From assembly GCF_963556105.2 (NCBI RefSeq), contig NZ_OY829944.1:1833501-1897500 (forward strand): a DNA stretch of 64,000 nt. The letters are read 5' to 3'. Source of the DNA: an uncultured Tolumonas sp. Its GTDB lineage: Bacteria > Pseudomonadota > Gammaproteobacteria > Enterobacterales > Aeromonadaceae. The notes beneath the pieces were generated by a model. It ran no database searches, had not been told where the DNA came from, and saw nothing but the letters and a program-made list of their open reading frames with translations. A program made the translations under genes and the position numbers. Positions 7,830 to 18,847 of the stretch are shown in pieces (the first letter of the stretch is position 1; each line of letters starts with the position of its first letter).

Positions 7830-8987
7830 TCAATCCAAAACACCATTTATTTCGTTAGCCAGCTTAAACCATCCCTTTGCCATTTGAATGACTTCCCATA
7901 ACTTATTAGGAATGACTAGCTGTGGTACACGCTCAGGATCGAGAGTGATGTCAATTTCTTCTTCGCGGCCTTCACGGGTAAGTTCGAACCAGTTCGGGTT
8001 CATGACCAAACCTTGTCCGATTGCAACGAGTTTTAGGCCGCTAGCTAAGGCTTTGTCAGCATCCTCCGGTGTGCGGACAAGACCAGCGGCGATCAGAGGT
8101 ACTCGATCACCAGCATATGTAGCAAGCAATTTGCCGATGGTATGTTCGCCAGTCGAGTTGATCGGTTTCGCATTTTTTATATCAAAAAGAGAGGCATGAA
8201 TGTAATCAACGCCACTTTCTATCAATCGATCAATGAGCACATATGAGTCATCAAGACGCAGGCCTCCGTCTTCGAGTTCCTCTGGCGAAATGCGGTAACC
8301 TAATACAAAAGGGTGCTTGGCATGTTCAGCTATCACTCGTTTCACTTCATTGACCACTGCGAGGGGGAAACGCATACGGTTTTCCAGTGAACCGCCCCAT
8401 TTATCATTGCGTTGATTGAAGAAAGGAGAGAAAAAGTTCTGTATAAGAAAACCATGAGCCCCGTGCAGTTCTATACCATCGAAGCCAGCTTCGATAGCTC
8501 GGCGCGTCGTTTCACCGAAAGCCGAAATGATTTCTTTAATTTCTTCCTGATTAAGCGCTTCACTGGTCACTTCTCCATTGCTGAACGGACCTGGAGGCAC
8601 TGTCAACGCACTAGCACTCACCACACGCGCATTCGGTACAAGTTGTGGCACAGCTTTGTTTCCTGCATGAAATATTTGCAAAATAGAAAGCGCTCCACCA
8701 CTTTTCGTTGCTTCTGCTAAACGATGCAGGCTGGGGATAAAGCTATCATCGTAGCTGGCGAATTCGCCTGTAAAGCCAATACCATCAGGCGTCACGCTAG
8801 TGCAACCAGTCACAACCATACCGACACCATTGACACGTGCGCGGTAGTACGCAATTTCTTGGTCTGAAACAGTGCCGTCTGGATTAGCAGACCACGTTGT
8901 CATTGGGGCCATTACTGCACGATTGCGTAAACTTACCCCATTTCGGAAAGTAAAAGACTGAAATAGTTGCGAGTTATTTTGAGCCAT
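7830..8987 (-). CDS. NADH:flavin oxidoreductase, old yellow enzyme family
   Basis: This 385-residue FMN-dependent ene-reductase is of the YqjM-like OYE branch. It shows APMTTWSANPDG near the N-terminus, LQIFHAGNKA, and the substrate-binding HGAHGFLIQNFFSPFFN followed by the WGGSLENRMRFPL signature. Phosphate-binding glycines follow near AAGLVRTPEDADKAL. The frame extends to 9020, but the ATG at 8987 (MAQNNSQLF) is preceded by GGAG and fits family starts. It is divergently arranged with an AraC regulator and likely reduces activated alkenes of enones, nitro compounds or maleimides. Confidence 0.88.
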   Translation of the reverse strand: MAQNNSQLFQSFTFRNGVSLRNRAVMAPMTTWSANPDGTVSDQEIAYYRARVNGVGMVVTGCTSVTPDGIGFTGEFASYDDSFIPSLHRLAEATKSGGALSILQIFHAGNKAVPQLVPNARVVSASALTVPPGPFSNGEVTSEALNQEEIKEIISAFGETTRRAIEAGFDGIELHGAHGFLIQNFFSPFFNQRNDKWGGSLENRMRFPLAVVNEVKRVIAEHAKHPFVLGYRISPEELEDGGLRLDDSYVLIDRLIESGVDYIHASLFDIKNAKPINSTGEHTIGKLLATYAGDRVPLIAAGLVRTPEDADKALASGLKLVAIGQGLVMNPNWFELTREGREEEIDITLDPERVPQLVIPNKLWEVIQMAKGWFKLANEINGVLD

Positions 8988-9017
8988 AGAATTAAATCTC
9001 CATTGGTTTAGCACCGC

Positions 9018-9046
9018 CAATTTTTAGCTAACGCTTGTTGCTAAAG
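9018..9046. repeat. Hairpin family B, copy 1
   Basis: GCTAACGCTTGTT (9027-9039) is enclosed by a TTTAGC/GCTAAA stem between two divergent genes. The same loop sequence recurs at 21823 with a completely different stem, and in a variant form at 12999. Confidence 0.5.
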
Positions 9047-9290
9047 CAAAATGGAAGGCGCTTTCTAATTGAACTGCATGGGGTAAACGGTTATCTATTG
9101 GATACGGTAGCCGTTTCTTAACCCACTACTTATGATAGAAAGCAGTGTAGGTTGGAGTTCGGTGATTCTGTTTGCCTAAAATGTTTTTATTCTTGCCTAA
9201 TTTGATGATGTTCGCTAAGTGTGATATTAGAGCCTATTCTTCATTGGTAAGCTAAGTACCAGCGGTTTAAATTAGGGATATAGGGTGATT

Positions 9291-10217
9291 ATGGCAGAGT
9301 TTCAATTGCAACAGGATATCAGTGGGCTGGCTAACTTAGTCAGCAATATTGCACAAACTGATGGTGACTTTTATACACCGATCCCTGAATTGGTACTTTG
9401 CCGGTGTAGTACGACTCAGACGCCGATCCCCTGTACATTTGGTCTGGGGCTTGGTGTCATTGTGCAGGGAGGAAAACGAGTAACATTGGGAGGAGAAGTT
9501 TCTGACCACAAGGCTGGTCAGTCCGTTATTACGACTTTAGAATTACCAATGATTTCATATGTAACCGATGTGAGTTCAGAAAAACCATATTTAGGCATCT
9601 GGCTAAAGTTGGATCCTCAGATCATCTGCCAATTAGACGCAGAAATGGAACCCATAGTTTCACACCATAAGCCATCCATGCGGGCGATATCTATTGCAAC
9701 GCTCGATGAAGGTATAATGGATGCGCTAACCCGGTTGATCCGGCTGCTCAATGAACCGTATCTACTCTCTTATATCGTCCCGCTAATTCAACGGGAGATA
9801 GTCATTCGTTTACTAAATAGCGAGCATGGCCCAAATTTGCGTAAGCTCGCTGTGGCTGAATGCCCAAGTCAAAAAATATCAAAGGTTGTTGACTGGCTAA
9901 AGCAGCACTACACAGAGAATATGCCGATAGATGACCTTGCAAATAAAGCTCATATGAGTTCATCTGTATTCCGACAGCATTTCCGTGCAGTAGTTGGTAT
10001 AAGCCCCTTACAATATGTGAAAAATTTACGGCTACAAAATGCTCGCCAACTGATGATTAGTGAAGACCTAGATGCAGCTAGCGCAGCACTTCGTGTTGGA
10101 TATGAGAGTCCATCCCAATTTAGTCGAGAATATCGTCGACTATTCGGAGAACCGCCAAGTCGAGATATCAAACGAATATTGAAATCTGCCTGGCCAAAAG
10201 AAAGTCATCTCTACTAA
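9291..10217 (+). CDS. AraC-family transcriptional regulator (AraC_N type, YqhC-like)
   Basis: The 308-residue protein has an N-terminal AraC_N cupin-type domain (about residues 20-175) and a C-terminal double HTH: LANKAHMSSSVFRQHFRAVVG, then LDAASAALRVGYESPSQFSREYRRLFG. This architecture is that of YqhC. The GTG at 9285 also opens the frame, but TAGGG at 9281-9285 places the ATG at 9291 correctly. It is divergent from the OYE gene and is the likely aldehyde- or electrophile-sensing activator of that gene. Together with the nearby YqhD homologue this suggests that the two redox modules share inducers. Confidence 0.87.
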   Translation: MAEFQLQQDISGLANLVSNIAQTDGDFYTPIPELVLCRCSTTQTPIPCTFGLGLGVIVQGGKRVTLGGEVSDHKAGQSVITTLELPMISYVTDVSSEKPYLGIWLKLDPQIICQLDAEMEPIVSHHKPSMRAISIATLDEGIMDALTRLIRLLNEPYLLSYIVPLIQREIVIRLLNSEHGPNLRKLAVAECPSQKISKVVDWLKQHYTENMPIDDLANKAHMSSSVFRQHFRAVVGISPLQYVKNLRLQNARQLMISEDLDAASAALRVGYESPSQFSREYRRLFGEPPSRDIKRILKSAWPKESHLY

Positions 10218-10606
10218 AATAGCGAGTAATTAGAGCCTTCCTTAACTGTTGTAAGAAAGATAAACCCTCATTGATATTCAATGCGGGTGAAGTCAAACGA
10301 TTTATGCTTATTTAAATCTATCTCAAGCTATTTAAGTAAATCAGCTGTATATTTCCAGAAAAACTAAAAATTAAATTAACCTTGTTTCTCCGCACTGATG
10401 AATTTTAACCGCCATACTGTTAGTGAGTTTAGAGTTGGCAAAAACAATTTAGCCATTTGAGGTGCACACGTGTACTTATGATTAGAAAATATAACTTGAA
10501 TGGAATAGTGTATTTTTTATATACGCATTTTAATAAGTGAATAATCTATTAAAAAACTGGAATGCTAATTATCGATCAAATCCTCGGGAAGATTCGGTCT
10601 AAATAA
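10218..10606. other. AT-rich spacer, no gene seen
   Basis: About 390 bp between the AraC stop and the 3' end of the TetR gene. It is rich in A/T, holds no credible open frame or strong terminator stem, and carries only an imperfect palindrome around GTGCACACGTGTAC (about 10462-10475). Confidence 0.5.
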
Positions 10607-11146
10607 CTATTCCTTCAAAATACCTGTATAAAGAAACGATAAAACTCTTTCCTTTATTTTTTCACGCTCCTTCATATCTCGCCCACATAATATTCCCCCC
10701 AGCATGCTTGATATCAGCAGGAAATCCTCAGCAACTATATCACTACGTAAATGACCCTCATTGGGTTCGGCCTTAAGGCATCTATCTGCAATACGGATAA
10801 AACGATCTCTTGCCAGATTTGCTGCCTCCTGTGTTTTGCCTGTTGACCGCCAATACTCAGATAATACCGGACTCATTACCAGACTTTCCGCTATGTGCTC
10901 TATCAGGTCATATACAGATTTTGCTTTTTCATCATCTATGAGTTGATTTTCCATACGCGCAAGCGATCGGTCTAGCAACGCATCAAGCAACGCCTGCCTG
11001 TCAGGAAAATTGCGATAAAACGTACCGATACCAACTCCAGCTCTCTCTGCAACACTTTCAAGCGGTATATTAATTCCTCTCTGGGTAAATTCTGTCTCTG
11101 CTGCATCAAGAAGCCTTGCCCTTCGTTCGACCGCGTCTCGTCTCAT
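10607..11146 (-). CDS. TetR/AcrR-family transcriptional repressor
   Basis: The 179-residue product has an N-terminal TetR HTH at about residues 10-55: RARLLDAAETEFTQRG, then VAERAGVGIGTFYRNFPDRQALLDAL. An all-helical ligand-binding domain follows, without recognisable specificity. It is divergent from the NmrA-like gene with a gap of about 95 bp to that gene's likely start, so it most probably represses that gene and itself. The inducer is unknown. Confidence 0.9.
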   Translation of the reverse strand: MRRDAVERRARLLDAAETEFTQRGINIPLESVAERAGVGIGTFYRNFPDRQALLDALLDRSLARMENQLIDDEKAKSVYDLIEHIAESLVMSPVLSEYWRSTGKTQEAANLARDRFIRIADRCLKAEPNEGHLRSDIVAEDFLLISSMLGGILCGRDMKEREKIKERVLSFLYTGILKE

Positions 11147-11240
11147 GGTTATACCTTTAGATAAAAATGCCTAACATTTGACAAATCGGAGTAATTCCTC
11201 CACTTTAATGTTTTCGTTAACAGATAACAAGCGAGTAATT

Positions 11241-12161
11241 ATGTCTGATCATTTAGCACGTACAATACTGGTCACCGGCGCCACTGGTATGCAGGGCGCA
11301 GGTGTGGTTAAAGAACTACTGGCAGCAGGGTACACAGTCCGCGCTCTGACAACGAATGCGAACAGTAAAAAGGCTCAGGCGCTCAGTAAAGCAGGCGCAG
11401 AACTTTTTGAAGGAAACTTTGAAGATCAGACATCTCTAGAGCAAGCTTTGGCTGATGTTGGCGCTGTTTTTTCATTGCAGCTTTCAGATCCCTCCGGTCA
11501 GCATCGAGAAGTCAGACAAGCTAAAAACCTGATTTCAGCAGCACGGAAAATGGGGGTTCGCCATTTTGTCCAGAGTACTGTATCAGGTGCGGGCCAACAC
11601 ATTAATGCTGAATGGTTCGTATCGAACAAATGGGATGCCGATTACTGGAATGATAAGAAAACGGTTCAAGATGAAGTTAGACAGGCTGGATTTGAACGGT
11701 ATACCATTCTAAAACCAGCGCTATTCATGGAGAACTTGCTGCCTCCCAAAGCTTCACGAATGTACCTCGGACTAGAATCGGGTCGTCTTATTACACGTGT
11801 ACCAGCAGATATAAAAATCGCTTGGATTTCTTCCGAAACGTTGGCACGCGCAGTACTTTTTTCAATTGAGAATCCTGATGTCATGAATGGTTGTGAGCTT
11901 GAACTGGCTGATACTTTAGCAACACCAGAAGAAATAGCCGCAGAACTAACACAGGTAACTGGATTTCCTGTTTTGTACGAACACGGAGAGCGTCGCAACA
12001 TGCAAGCAATGGGATTTAGCGTTGGTGTTCTAAACAGTCAGGAATGGCTTACTGAGGTTGGCTATCCTGCACGCCCAGTGATGGCACAAAAGCTGGGTAT
12101 TCATACGCTTTCAGTTCGTGAGTGGGCCACGTTGCACGTAGCAGAATTTGAAATTGGCTGA
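11241..12161 (+). CDS. NmrA-like NAD(P)-binding protein
   Basis: This 306-residue atypical SDR starts with a TILVTGATGMQGAGVVKELL dinucleotide-binding motif. It lacks a canonical YxxxK pair, as do NmrA/HSCARG-type redox sensors and isoflavone-reductase-like enzymes. The frame is open from 11178, but the ATG at 11241 puts the glycine motif about ten residues from the N-terminus, as in homologues. The divergent TetR gene is the presumed regulator. It could act as an NADP(H) sensor or a quinone reductase (QOR2-like); the sequence does not decide. Confidence 0.82.
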   Translation: MSDHLARTILVTGATGMQGAGVVKELLAAGYTVRALTTNANSKKAQALSKAGAELFEGNFEDQTSLEQALADVGAVFSLQLSDPSGQHREVRQAKNLISAARKMGVRHFVQSTVSGAGQHINAEWFVSNKWDADYWNDKKTVQDEVRQAGFERYTILKPALFMENLLPPKASRMYLGLESGRLITRVPADIKIAWISSETLARAVLFSIENPDVMNGCELELADTLATPEEIAAELTQVTGFPVLYEHGERRNMQAMGFSVGVLNSQEWLTEVGYPARPVMAQKLGIHTLSVREWATLHVAEFEIG

Positions 12162-12435
12162 CAGGTATTGATTTCTAATTAAATGGGGGTTCGGGATAAA
12201 AAATTTAGATACTAAATGCCTGTTTCAGGGTTTGATCTTTCGACCAAGATTTATCGCCTTACGGAAGGGCAATAGCGTATTGTTCATACAAATTTGAGTT
12301 TAACTCAATGCATAATTGTTTCTTAGTCAGAGAAAAGAACCCAAAGTACATATTGGTGATTGTGGGAATATCTACTTTAAGCAATATACACAAGACTAAA
12401 TATATTTTAGAACTACCGAAATAAATGGTGCTCAT

Positions 12436-12795
12436 ATGATCAACAAACAGATCGTTTTCCATTATATAGAAACTGAATATGGCATTACCCCCGATTTTCC
12501 CTGGATGAAATACCCTGAATATGCGGTATTTAGACTCGTGAACAATCGTAAATGGTTCTGTCTCGCAATGACTGTCACACGAGCAAAACTGGGTCTTAAT
12601 GGCGACGAGGTGGTTGAAATTATCAATATCAAATGCCCTCCTGAAATCATAGGAAGTTTGAGATCATCAGCCGGATTCTTACCTGCTTACCACATGAATA
12701 AAGAACATTGGATCACAATTCTCCTTGATGGCACTGTATCTAAAGATGATGTTTTATTTTTCTTAAATCAAAGCTACCATTTAACTAACTGTTAA
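12436..12795 (+). CDS. MmcQ/YjbR family protein
   Basis: The 119-residue product begins with a helix and then DFPWMKYPEYAVFRLVNNRKWF, and ends with YHMNKEHWITILLDGTVSKDDV. This is the CyaY-like alpha/beta layout of the MmcQ/YjbR family (DUF419), proposed to bind DNA but functionally undefined. The ATG at 12436 has no good ribosome-binding site. It marks the left side of an AT-rich accessory patch. Confidence 0.8.
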   Translation: MINKQIVFHYIETEYGITPDFPWMKYPEYAVFRLVNNRKWFCLAMTVTRAKLGLNGDEVVEIINIKCPPEIIGSLRSSAGFLPAYHMNKEHWITILLDGTVSKDDVLFFLNQSYHLTNC

Positions 12796-12934
12796 ATAAT
12801 GAATTTTTACGGGTGATATTAAAATATATCTAGAGATCAGATTACTGTAATAGAGAACACTTTGTATCATTACAAAAATTAGGGCAACAGGACGAACTGA
12901 ACGACGTTGATAAGCTAGGTGCGAAAATCGTTTT

Positions 12935-12976
12935 GGGGCAGGAACGCGTTAGTTTTGAACCAACGCACCAATGGAC
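12935..12976. repeat. Dispersed palindromic repeat family A, copy 2
   Basis: GGGGCAGGAACGC is followed by GCGTTAGTT, TTG and AACCAACGC (one mismatch in the palindrome), then ACCAATGGAC. The upstream flank GTTGATAAG...CG also resembles the other copies. A family B hairpin follows within 25 bp. Confidence 0.7.
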
Positions 12977-12992
12977 AAAAATGATTTTGAAC

Positions 12993-13022
12993 TTAACGGC
13001 TAACACTCGTTGTTCGCATTAA
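12993..13022. repeat. Hairpin family B, copy 2 (variant)
   Basis: GCTAACACTCGTT (12999-13011) lies between CTTAA and TTAAG arms. It differs from the other two family B loops at two positions, and its stem is weaker and interrupted. Confidence 0.4.
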
Positions 13023-13239
13023 GATAAGTATAGTTCTCGCACTTTCGATTGTGTTTCATGACGTGAAGACTGAACAATTGTGAACTAGCACTGATGCGAT
13101 AAGGAAGATTTTATTTTGGTTAGCAAAGCAGAAGAGACACAACGGATCAGAGATGGTTTAGGCACTATGGTGCATATATGAAAGAACATGACCAAGAAAT
13201 GAGTGATAAACTAATAATTGAAAATTATAATAATGCTCG

Positions 13240-14451
13240 TTATGGCTTATAAAAGAAAATGAAAACGACACAAATTATAGGTGACCAACTGATGAACTGA
13301 AAAATACAAAATAAATTTTTCAGTTTTGTTTCTGAATCACTGATATTTTTAATTGATGTTTCAAGCTCAGAGCGAATATCAGGTGGATATGTTTTCTTTT
13401 TAGATTCAAGATCAGAAAAAATTATGTTCTTTGCATTAACTACTCTATCAAACTGAGATTTCTGATTAGAAACCATTAAATGCATAATCAATGACACCGA
13501 TAGAATACCTAAAAAAATAATACATTTCTGCCAAGAGTCATTATTCCCGTAGTATGTTAAAACAGCAGCAAAGGATATAGGTATACCCAGGATTTTCCCT
13601 GACATATCACCGAGGATTTTTGAGAATTGCTCTGCTATTGACAGCTCTGCTTTTGCTAGTTCCATTTTTACTTTATGGAATGCAAACCCACTAAGATATG
13701 TGTCATAATTCTTTTTAAATAAGATAACAAATTTATTCCAATTAGATATCAGATATTTAAATGATTTGACATCTCCACCATCATGTCTTGATATGAATTC
13801 CACTAATGACGATCTAAACACGCCCTTTTCTCTTACTAAATTTTTATTTTCACTTGCATTATTCAGTTCAGCTAAAATAGAAATATCTATATCATCGATA
13901 TCCAACATATCAGCAGATATTATTGGCTTCAAAACTACAGGGGTAGAATTTGATACCTCACTTTCATTCACAAAAACCAAGGTGTAATTCAAACCGTCAT
14001 TTTTCATATCGTGGTAGTGTGCTAACTCAGATAGATTACTGATTAAATCACATATTTTCTCAATTAGCTGATATTTGATATCTACCGATTTTTCTTTAGA
14101 AAAATAATCATCCTCTATAATGTAAAACTCTCTTGGAAATATCCCAAGACACAATTTTTTATCTAACTCAATGAATTGGGTTAGATTAGAGTAAATGTGA
14201 GATTCACCTGAAGTAGATAAGGAATAGCAAACATCGATCTCGCGTTCTGACTCAGACAACGCATCAACATCAATTTCAATATCATCAATTAATATTTCTT
14301 CAAATCGCCCAATAGTTTGATTATTATTCAATGATTGAATAAGCTTTATATTTTTTTCAGAAGATTTGAGTGTGCCAATGATTTTGGTGCATGAGCATTC
14401 CCTCGATTTAACAAGCGCTCGATAAAACTGCACAAAATCATTTAGTTCCAT
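13240..14451 (-). CDS. Uncharacterised membrane-anchored protein, partner of an NdpA-like protein
   Basis: I do not recognise this 403-residue protein. It has a long soluble acidic N-terminal part (residues 1-280), with Asp/Glu-rich segments near 54-72 and 180-195. Three predicted membrane segments follow, at about 285-301, 309-328 and 380-401, with a charged linker between the second and third. The ATG lies inside the last codons of the upstream gene (14-nt overlap), so the two products are translationally coupled. The coding sequence is markedly AT-rich. Soluble domain plus C-terminal membrane segments is a common layout for effectors of abortive-infection systems, but no catalytic motif is visible. 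Confidence 0.7.
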   Translation of the reverse strand: MELNDFVQFYRALVKSRECSCTKIIGTLKSSEKNIKLIQSLNNNQTIGRFEEILIDDIEIDVDALSESEREIDVCYSLSTSGESHIYSNLTQFIELDKKLCLGIFPREFYIIEDDYFSKEKSVDIKYQLIEKICDLISNLSELAHYHDMKNDGLNYTLVFVNESEVSNSTPVVLKPIISADMLDIDDIDISILAELNNASENKNLVREKGVFRSSLVEFISRHDGGDVKSFKYLISNWNKFVILFKKNYDTYLSGFAFHKVKMELAKAELSIAEQFSKILGDMSGKILGIPISFAAVLTYYGNNDSWQKCIIFLGILSVSLIMHLMVSNQKSQFDRVVNAKNIIFSDLESKKKTYPPDIRSELETSIKNISDSETKLKNLFCIFQFISWSPIICVVFIFFYKP

Positions 14452-15565
14452 TCATCAAACCTTTCTCTTTTAACTCAGCCTCAATTGTGGATTTTAACTC
14501 ATGAGGAAGTCTATTTATTATTAATTGTCCACTATCAGAGACATACTGTAGCTCTGCACTGGCATTTACACCTAATGCATTCCAATCAAACAATAACTGC
14601 CAATTATCTGAAATATATTTCAGATGAGTATGTTTTTTCAATACTGCTTTATTTGGCGGAAATTCTGCTGGGACACCAACATCGTCACTATTTAAATGAT
14701 TTATTAAATCAGTAGCTAGAGAATCATTACTACCATCAACATCTTTAGGGAAGTATTTTCTTGCAATGGCCTCTACATCATTTAATTTTGCTGAAACACC
14801 ATTAGCCAATTGCTCATTTAAATAGTTAATTAATTCACCTTTGAATTTAAGTCTATTCTTCTTTAGCTCATCTTTATTTCTAAAGAAAGCTGAAGCTTCA
14901 TCAATCAAGTTTTTTGTTGCTTTAGCTGATGCAGTACCCTTGGAGCAACCGATAGCAGATATAAAATAACCAGCAGTTGTAACATTCGTTGATGGGCTAA
15001 CAAAACTAAGATAATTTATCTCTTGTTTTTCATCTTCTGACGCAGATTTAAACTCATTATATCGCACAACATTAATTCTAGCCGCTTGATAGATTGAGTT
15101 AAGATCGACCTGTTCGAGTGAAGCGGGAACTAAATCATCTGTTAAACGAATTCCACTTTTCCTTTTAAGCATTGCTACCAAGAAAAATCTCTTGGTTTCA
15201 ATTAAATAATCAGCAAAAAGTAAGTATCCACCAGATGCTGCTGGTTGTTCTTGAGCTAGTCGTTGTAACTCCTTCATGGCGATAAAGGTCAACGACAGAA
15301 ACTCTTCGCTAGAACATGCCTCTTTAGATGAATAAGAATCCCATTCATCAGGAAATGTTCCACGATCATCTGTTTGCTTAAATGTGCCATAGTGCGATGT
15401 GTTGTTTTTTCTTGAGTATAGATTGGATACACCCGACACAAGAGAGTTAACTATCTCATTATTAGGATCCAGTACATCTTCTTTGATTTTTGGTCGTTGA
15501 ATATCTTTATGCTGCTTTTTTATTAGTTCATGAATGACAACGTTGTTAATCAAGATGCTGCTCAA
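14438..15565 (-). CDS. Divergent nucleoid-associated protein of the NdpA/YejK (NA37) family
   Basis: The 375-residue product aligns by pattern with E. coli YejK (335 residues): an N-terminal INNVVIHELIKKQ, a GGYLLFADYLIETKRFFLVAML segment matching [22 protein letters not shown], and YLSFVSPS..VTTAGYFISAIGCSKG matching YLTFLKGR..KVADFFMDFLGASEG. It starts with TTG at 15565, preceded by AGAGAGGA six bases upstream. Housekeeping yejK is normally a single gene near yejL; this copy is longer, divergent, AT-rich and fused in an operon with a membrane protein, so I read it as an accessory paralogue. NdpA proteins bind DNA; the role here is open. Confidence 0.72.
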   Translation of the reverse strand: MSSILINNVVIHELIKKQHKDIQRPKIKEDVLDPNNEIVNSLVSGVSNLYSRKNNTSHYGTFKQTDDRGTFPDEWDSYSSKEACSSEEFLSLTFIAMKELQRLAQEQPAASGGYLLFADYLIETKRFFLVAMLKRKSGIRLTDDLVPASLEQVDLNSIYQAARINVVRYNEFKSASEDEKQEINYLSFVSPSTNVTTAGYFISAIGCSKGTASAKATKNLIDEASAFFRNKDELKKNRLKFKGELINYLNEQLANGVSAKLNDVEAIARKYFPKDVDGSNDSLATDLINHLNSDDVGVPAEFPPNKAVLKKHTHLKYISDNWQLLFDWNALGVNASAELQYVSDSGQLIINRLPHELKSTIEAELKEKGLMNGTK

Positions 15566-17787
<2,222 letters not shown>

Positions 17788-17824
17788 ACCACATCAGCGT
17801 GGATTGACCTCAAAATAGGTATCC

Positions 17825-17861
17825 AGATAATGCCAATTGAATTTTTTCATTGGCATTATCT
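17825..17861. terminator. Strong hairpin after katG remnant
   Basis: AGATAATGCCAAT (17825-17837) and its perfect reverse complement (17849-17861) enclose an 11-nt loop, about 40 bp after the katG stop. No T-run follows the stem on either strand, so it is a stem-loop of uncertain terminator activity. Confidence 0.5.
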
Positions 17862-17982
17862 GTTACTGATATGTAAATGCTGTGGTACTACCTTTCCACA
17901 CTAAATCACATCATGTCCTAAATTGAATTTCATTCAGCTATATTAGTAAATAGTAATTTTGGGTTTTAGAGTAAGGATGACT

Positions 17983-18219
17983 ATGTCGCGACACATTAAA
18001 ATTTTTAGTCACGATAGTGATACAACGGTAGAGATTATTAAATTATTGAATGAAGTCTCTACTGAATACACGATAGAGCTGGAAATTGAAGTTATTGAAA
18101 ATAAAGATGAAATCTATAGTTATTGTGTTAAATGTACACCCAGCATCATGCTTGGTAGTTTAGTCATCCATGAAGGAAGCATACCAACCAGCAAACAGAT
18201 CTTTGAGTGGTTGATATAG
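17983..18219 (+). CDS. Small thioredoxin-fold-like protein
   Basis: This 78-residue protein begins RHIKIFSHDSDTTVEIIK. Its second half, CVKCTPSIMLGSLVIHEGSIPTSKQI, resembles the TPSLVINGKVVSEGRVPS region of redox-inactive or single-Cys thioredoxin-like proteins (cis-Pro after Thr). A CxxC pair is present (CVKC) but is placed near the cis-Pro loop rather than on the first helix. AAGGA lies five bases before the ATG at 17983, which decides the start over upstream TTG and ATG codons. It might be a thiol or metal carrier; the function is not established. Confidence 0.6.
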   Translation: MSRHIKIFSHDSDTTVEIIKLLNEVSTEYTIELEIEVIENKDEIYSYCVKCTPSIMLGSLVIHEGSIPTSKQIFEWLI

Positions 18220-18327
18220 GTAGTTTATGGATTTTTAAATCTTTCTTTGCGCATCATCAGAAGCATGTATTAGCTGTCGATCGCAACCAAGTAAAATGTG
18301 AGAGATTGTTGTTACCAAACGCGGAAT

Positions 18328-18370
18328 GGGGCAGGAGCGCGGTAGTTCTGAACTAGGACACCTAAAAATA
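18328..18370. repeat. Dispersed palindromic repeat family A, copy 3 (degenerate)
   Basis: The left flank GTTGTTACC...GAATGGGGCAGGAGCGCG is well kept. The palindrome GGTAGTTCTGAACTAGG is shortened to CTAGTTC-like arms. The site is again between convergent genes. Confidence 0.6.
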
Positions 18371-18724
18371 TTGTTCAATTCAATTAATACGGCCAAATTA
18401 TATGTTTCATATCAGTCGTTCTCCCTATTGAACAATCTGACCGTAGAAATATTAAGATCTATGCTTTGGTGCTTATCGAATCTCGATAAGCATTTCTTCG
18501 ATGCATTTATTCCTGTATATGGACTAGCAACCTATTGATTCATATTTATTTTTATAGTTTTATCATAATAAGTGTAATTTGAAATATGAAACAAGTGCTG
18601 AAATCTATCTCAACATTTCGGTAGTTTTTTGAAGGTTATTTGCAATAAATGCACACATCAACTAGATTTTAATTGAAAGCAAGGATGCTTGACGTGTCAT
18701 TGAATAGCACCTCCATCCTAATGT

Positions 18725-18761
18725 AAACCCTAAGTGCGCTGGGTGCTTAGGGTTTATTTTT
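18725..18761 (+). terminator. Rho-independent terminator
   Basis: AAACCCTAAG (18725-18734), an 11-nt loop, CTTAGGGTTT (18746-18755), then ATTTTT. The 10-bp perfect stem with a T-run on the plus strand indicates termination of plus-strand transcription running toward yafN. Confidence 0.7.
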
Positions 18762-18847
18762 GGTCTTACATCCATGATTTGTGTATTAGAGAAAAGGAAA
18801 GTTTATCTTTAAAAAATACAATATCAGGATACGATGACTCAGTCTGT

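Larger units (their letters stand above)
12796..13239. other. Intergenic stretch with repeat families A and B
   Basis: This 444-bp AT-rich region lies between two convergent genes. It holds the family A repeat at 12935-12976 and a family B variant at 12999-13011. The segment 13150-13240 encodes, without a clear start, a short open stretch ending EHDQEMSDKLIIENY and then NNARYGL, possibly a gene tail. No convincing gene was found. Confidence 0.4.
18220..18847. other. Intergenic region with repeat A copy and a terminator
   Basis: About 630 bp between convergent genes. It holds family A copy 3 at 18328 and a terminator at 18725-18761. Open frames here (for example 18326-18538) lack ribosome-binding sites and family resemblance. 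The place directly after yafN, where a YafO toxin gene would lie, holds none. Confidence 0.5.

Noticed and set aside
12259-12462. Minus-strand frame of 67 codons
   Set aside because: Low-complexity, overlaps the start of the YjbR-type gene and shows no ribosome-binding site.
12935-13022. Family A/B repeats as integron attC sites
   Set aside because: The GTTAG/CTAAC cores look suggestive, but there is no integron integrase, no cassette array and the core heptamers do not fit the RYYYAAC/GTTRRRY rule.
18326-18538. Open frame of 70 codons
   Set aside because: It lies over the repeat A copy, lacks a ribosome-binding site and has no family resemblance.
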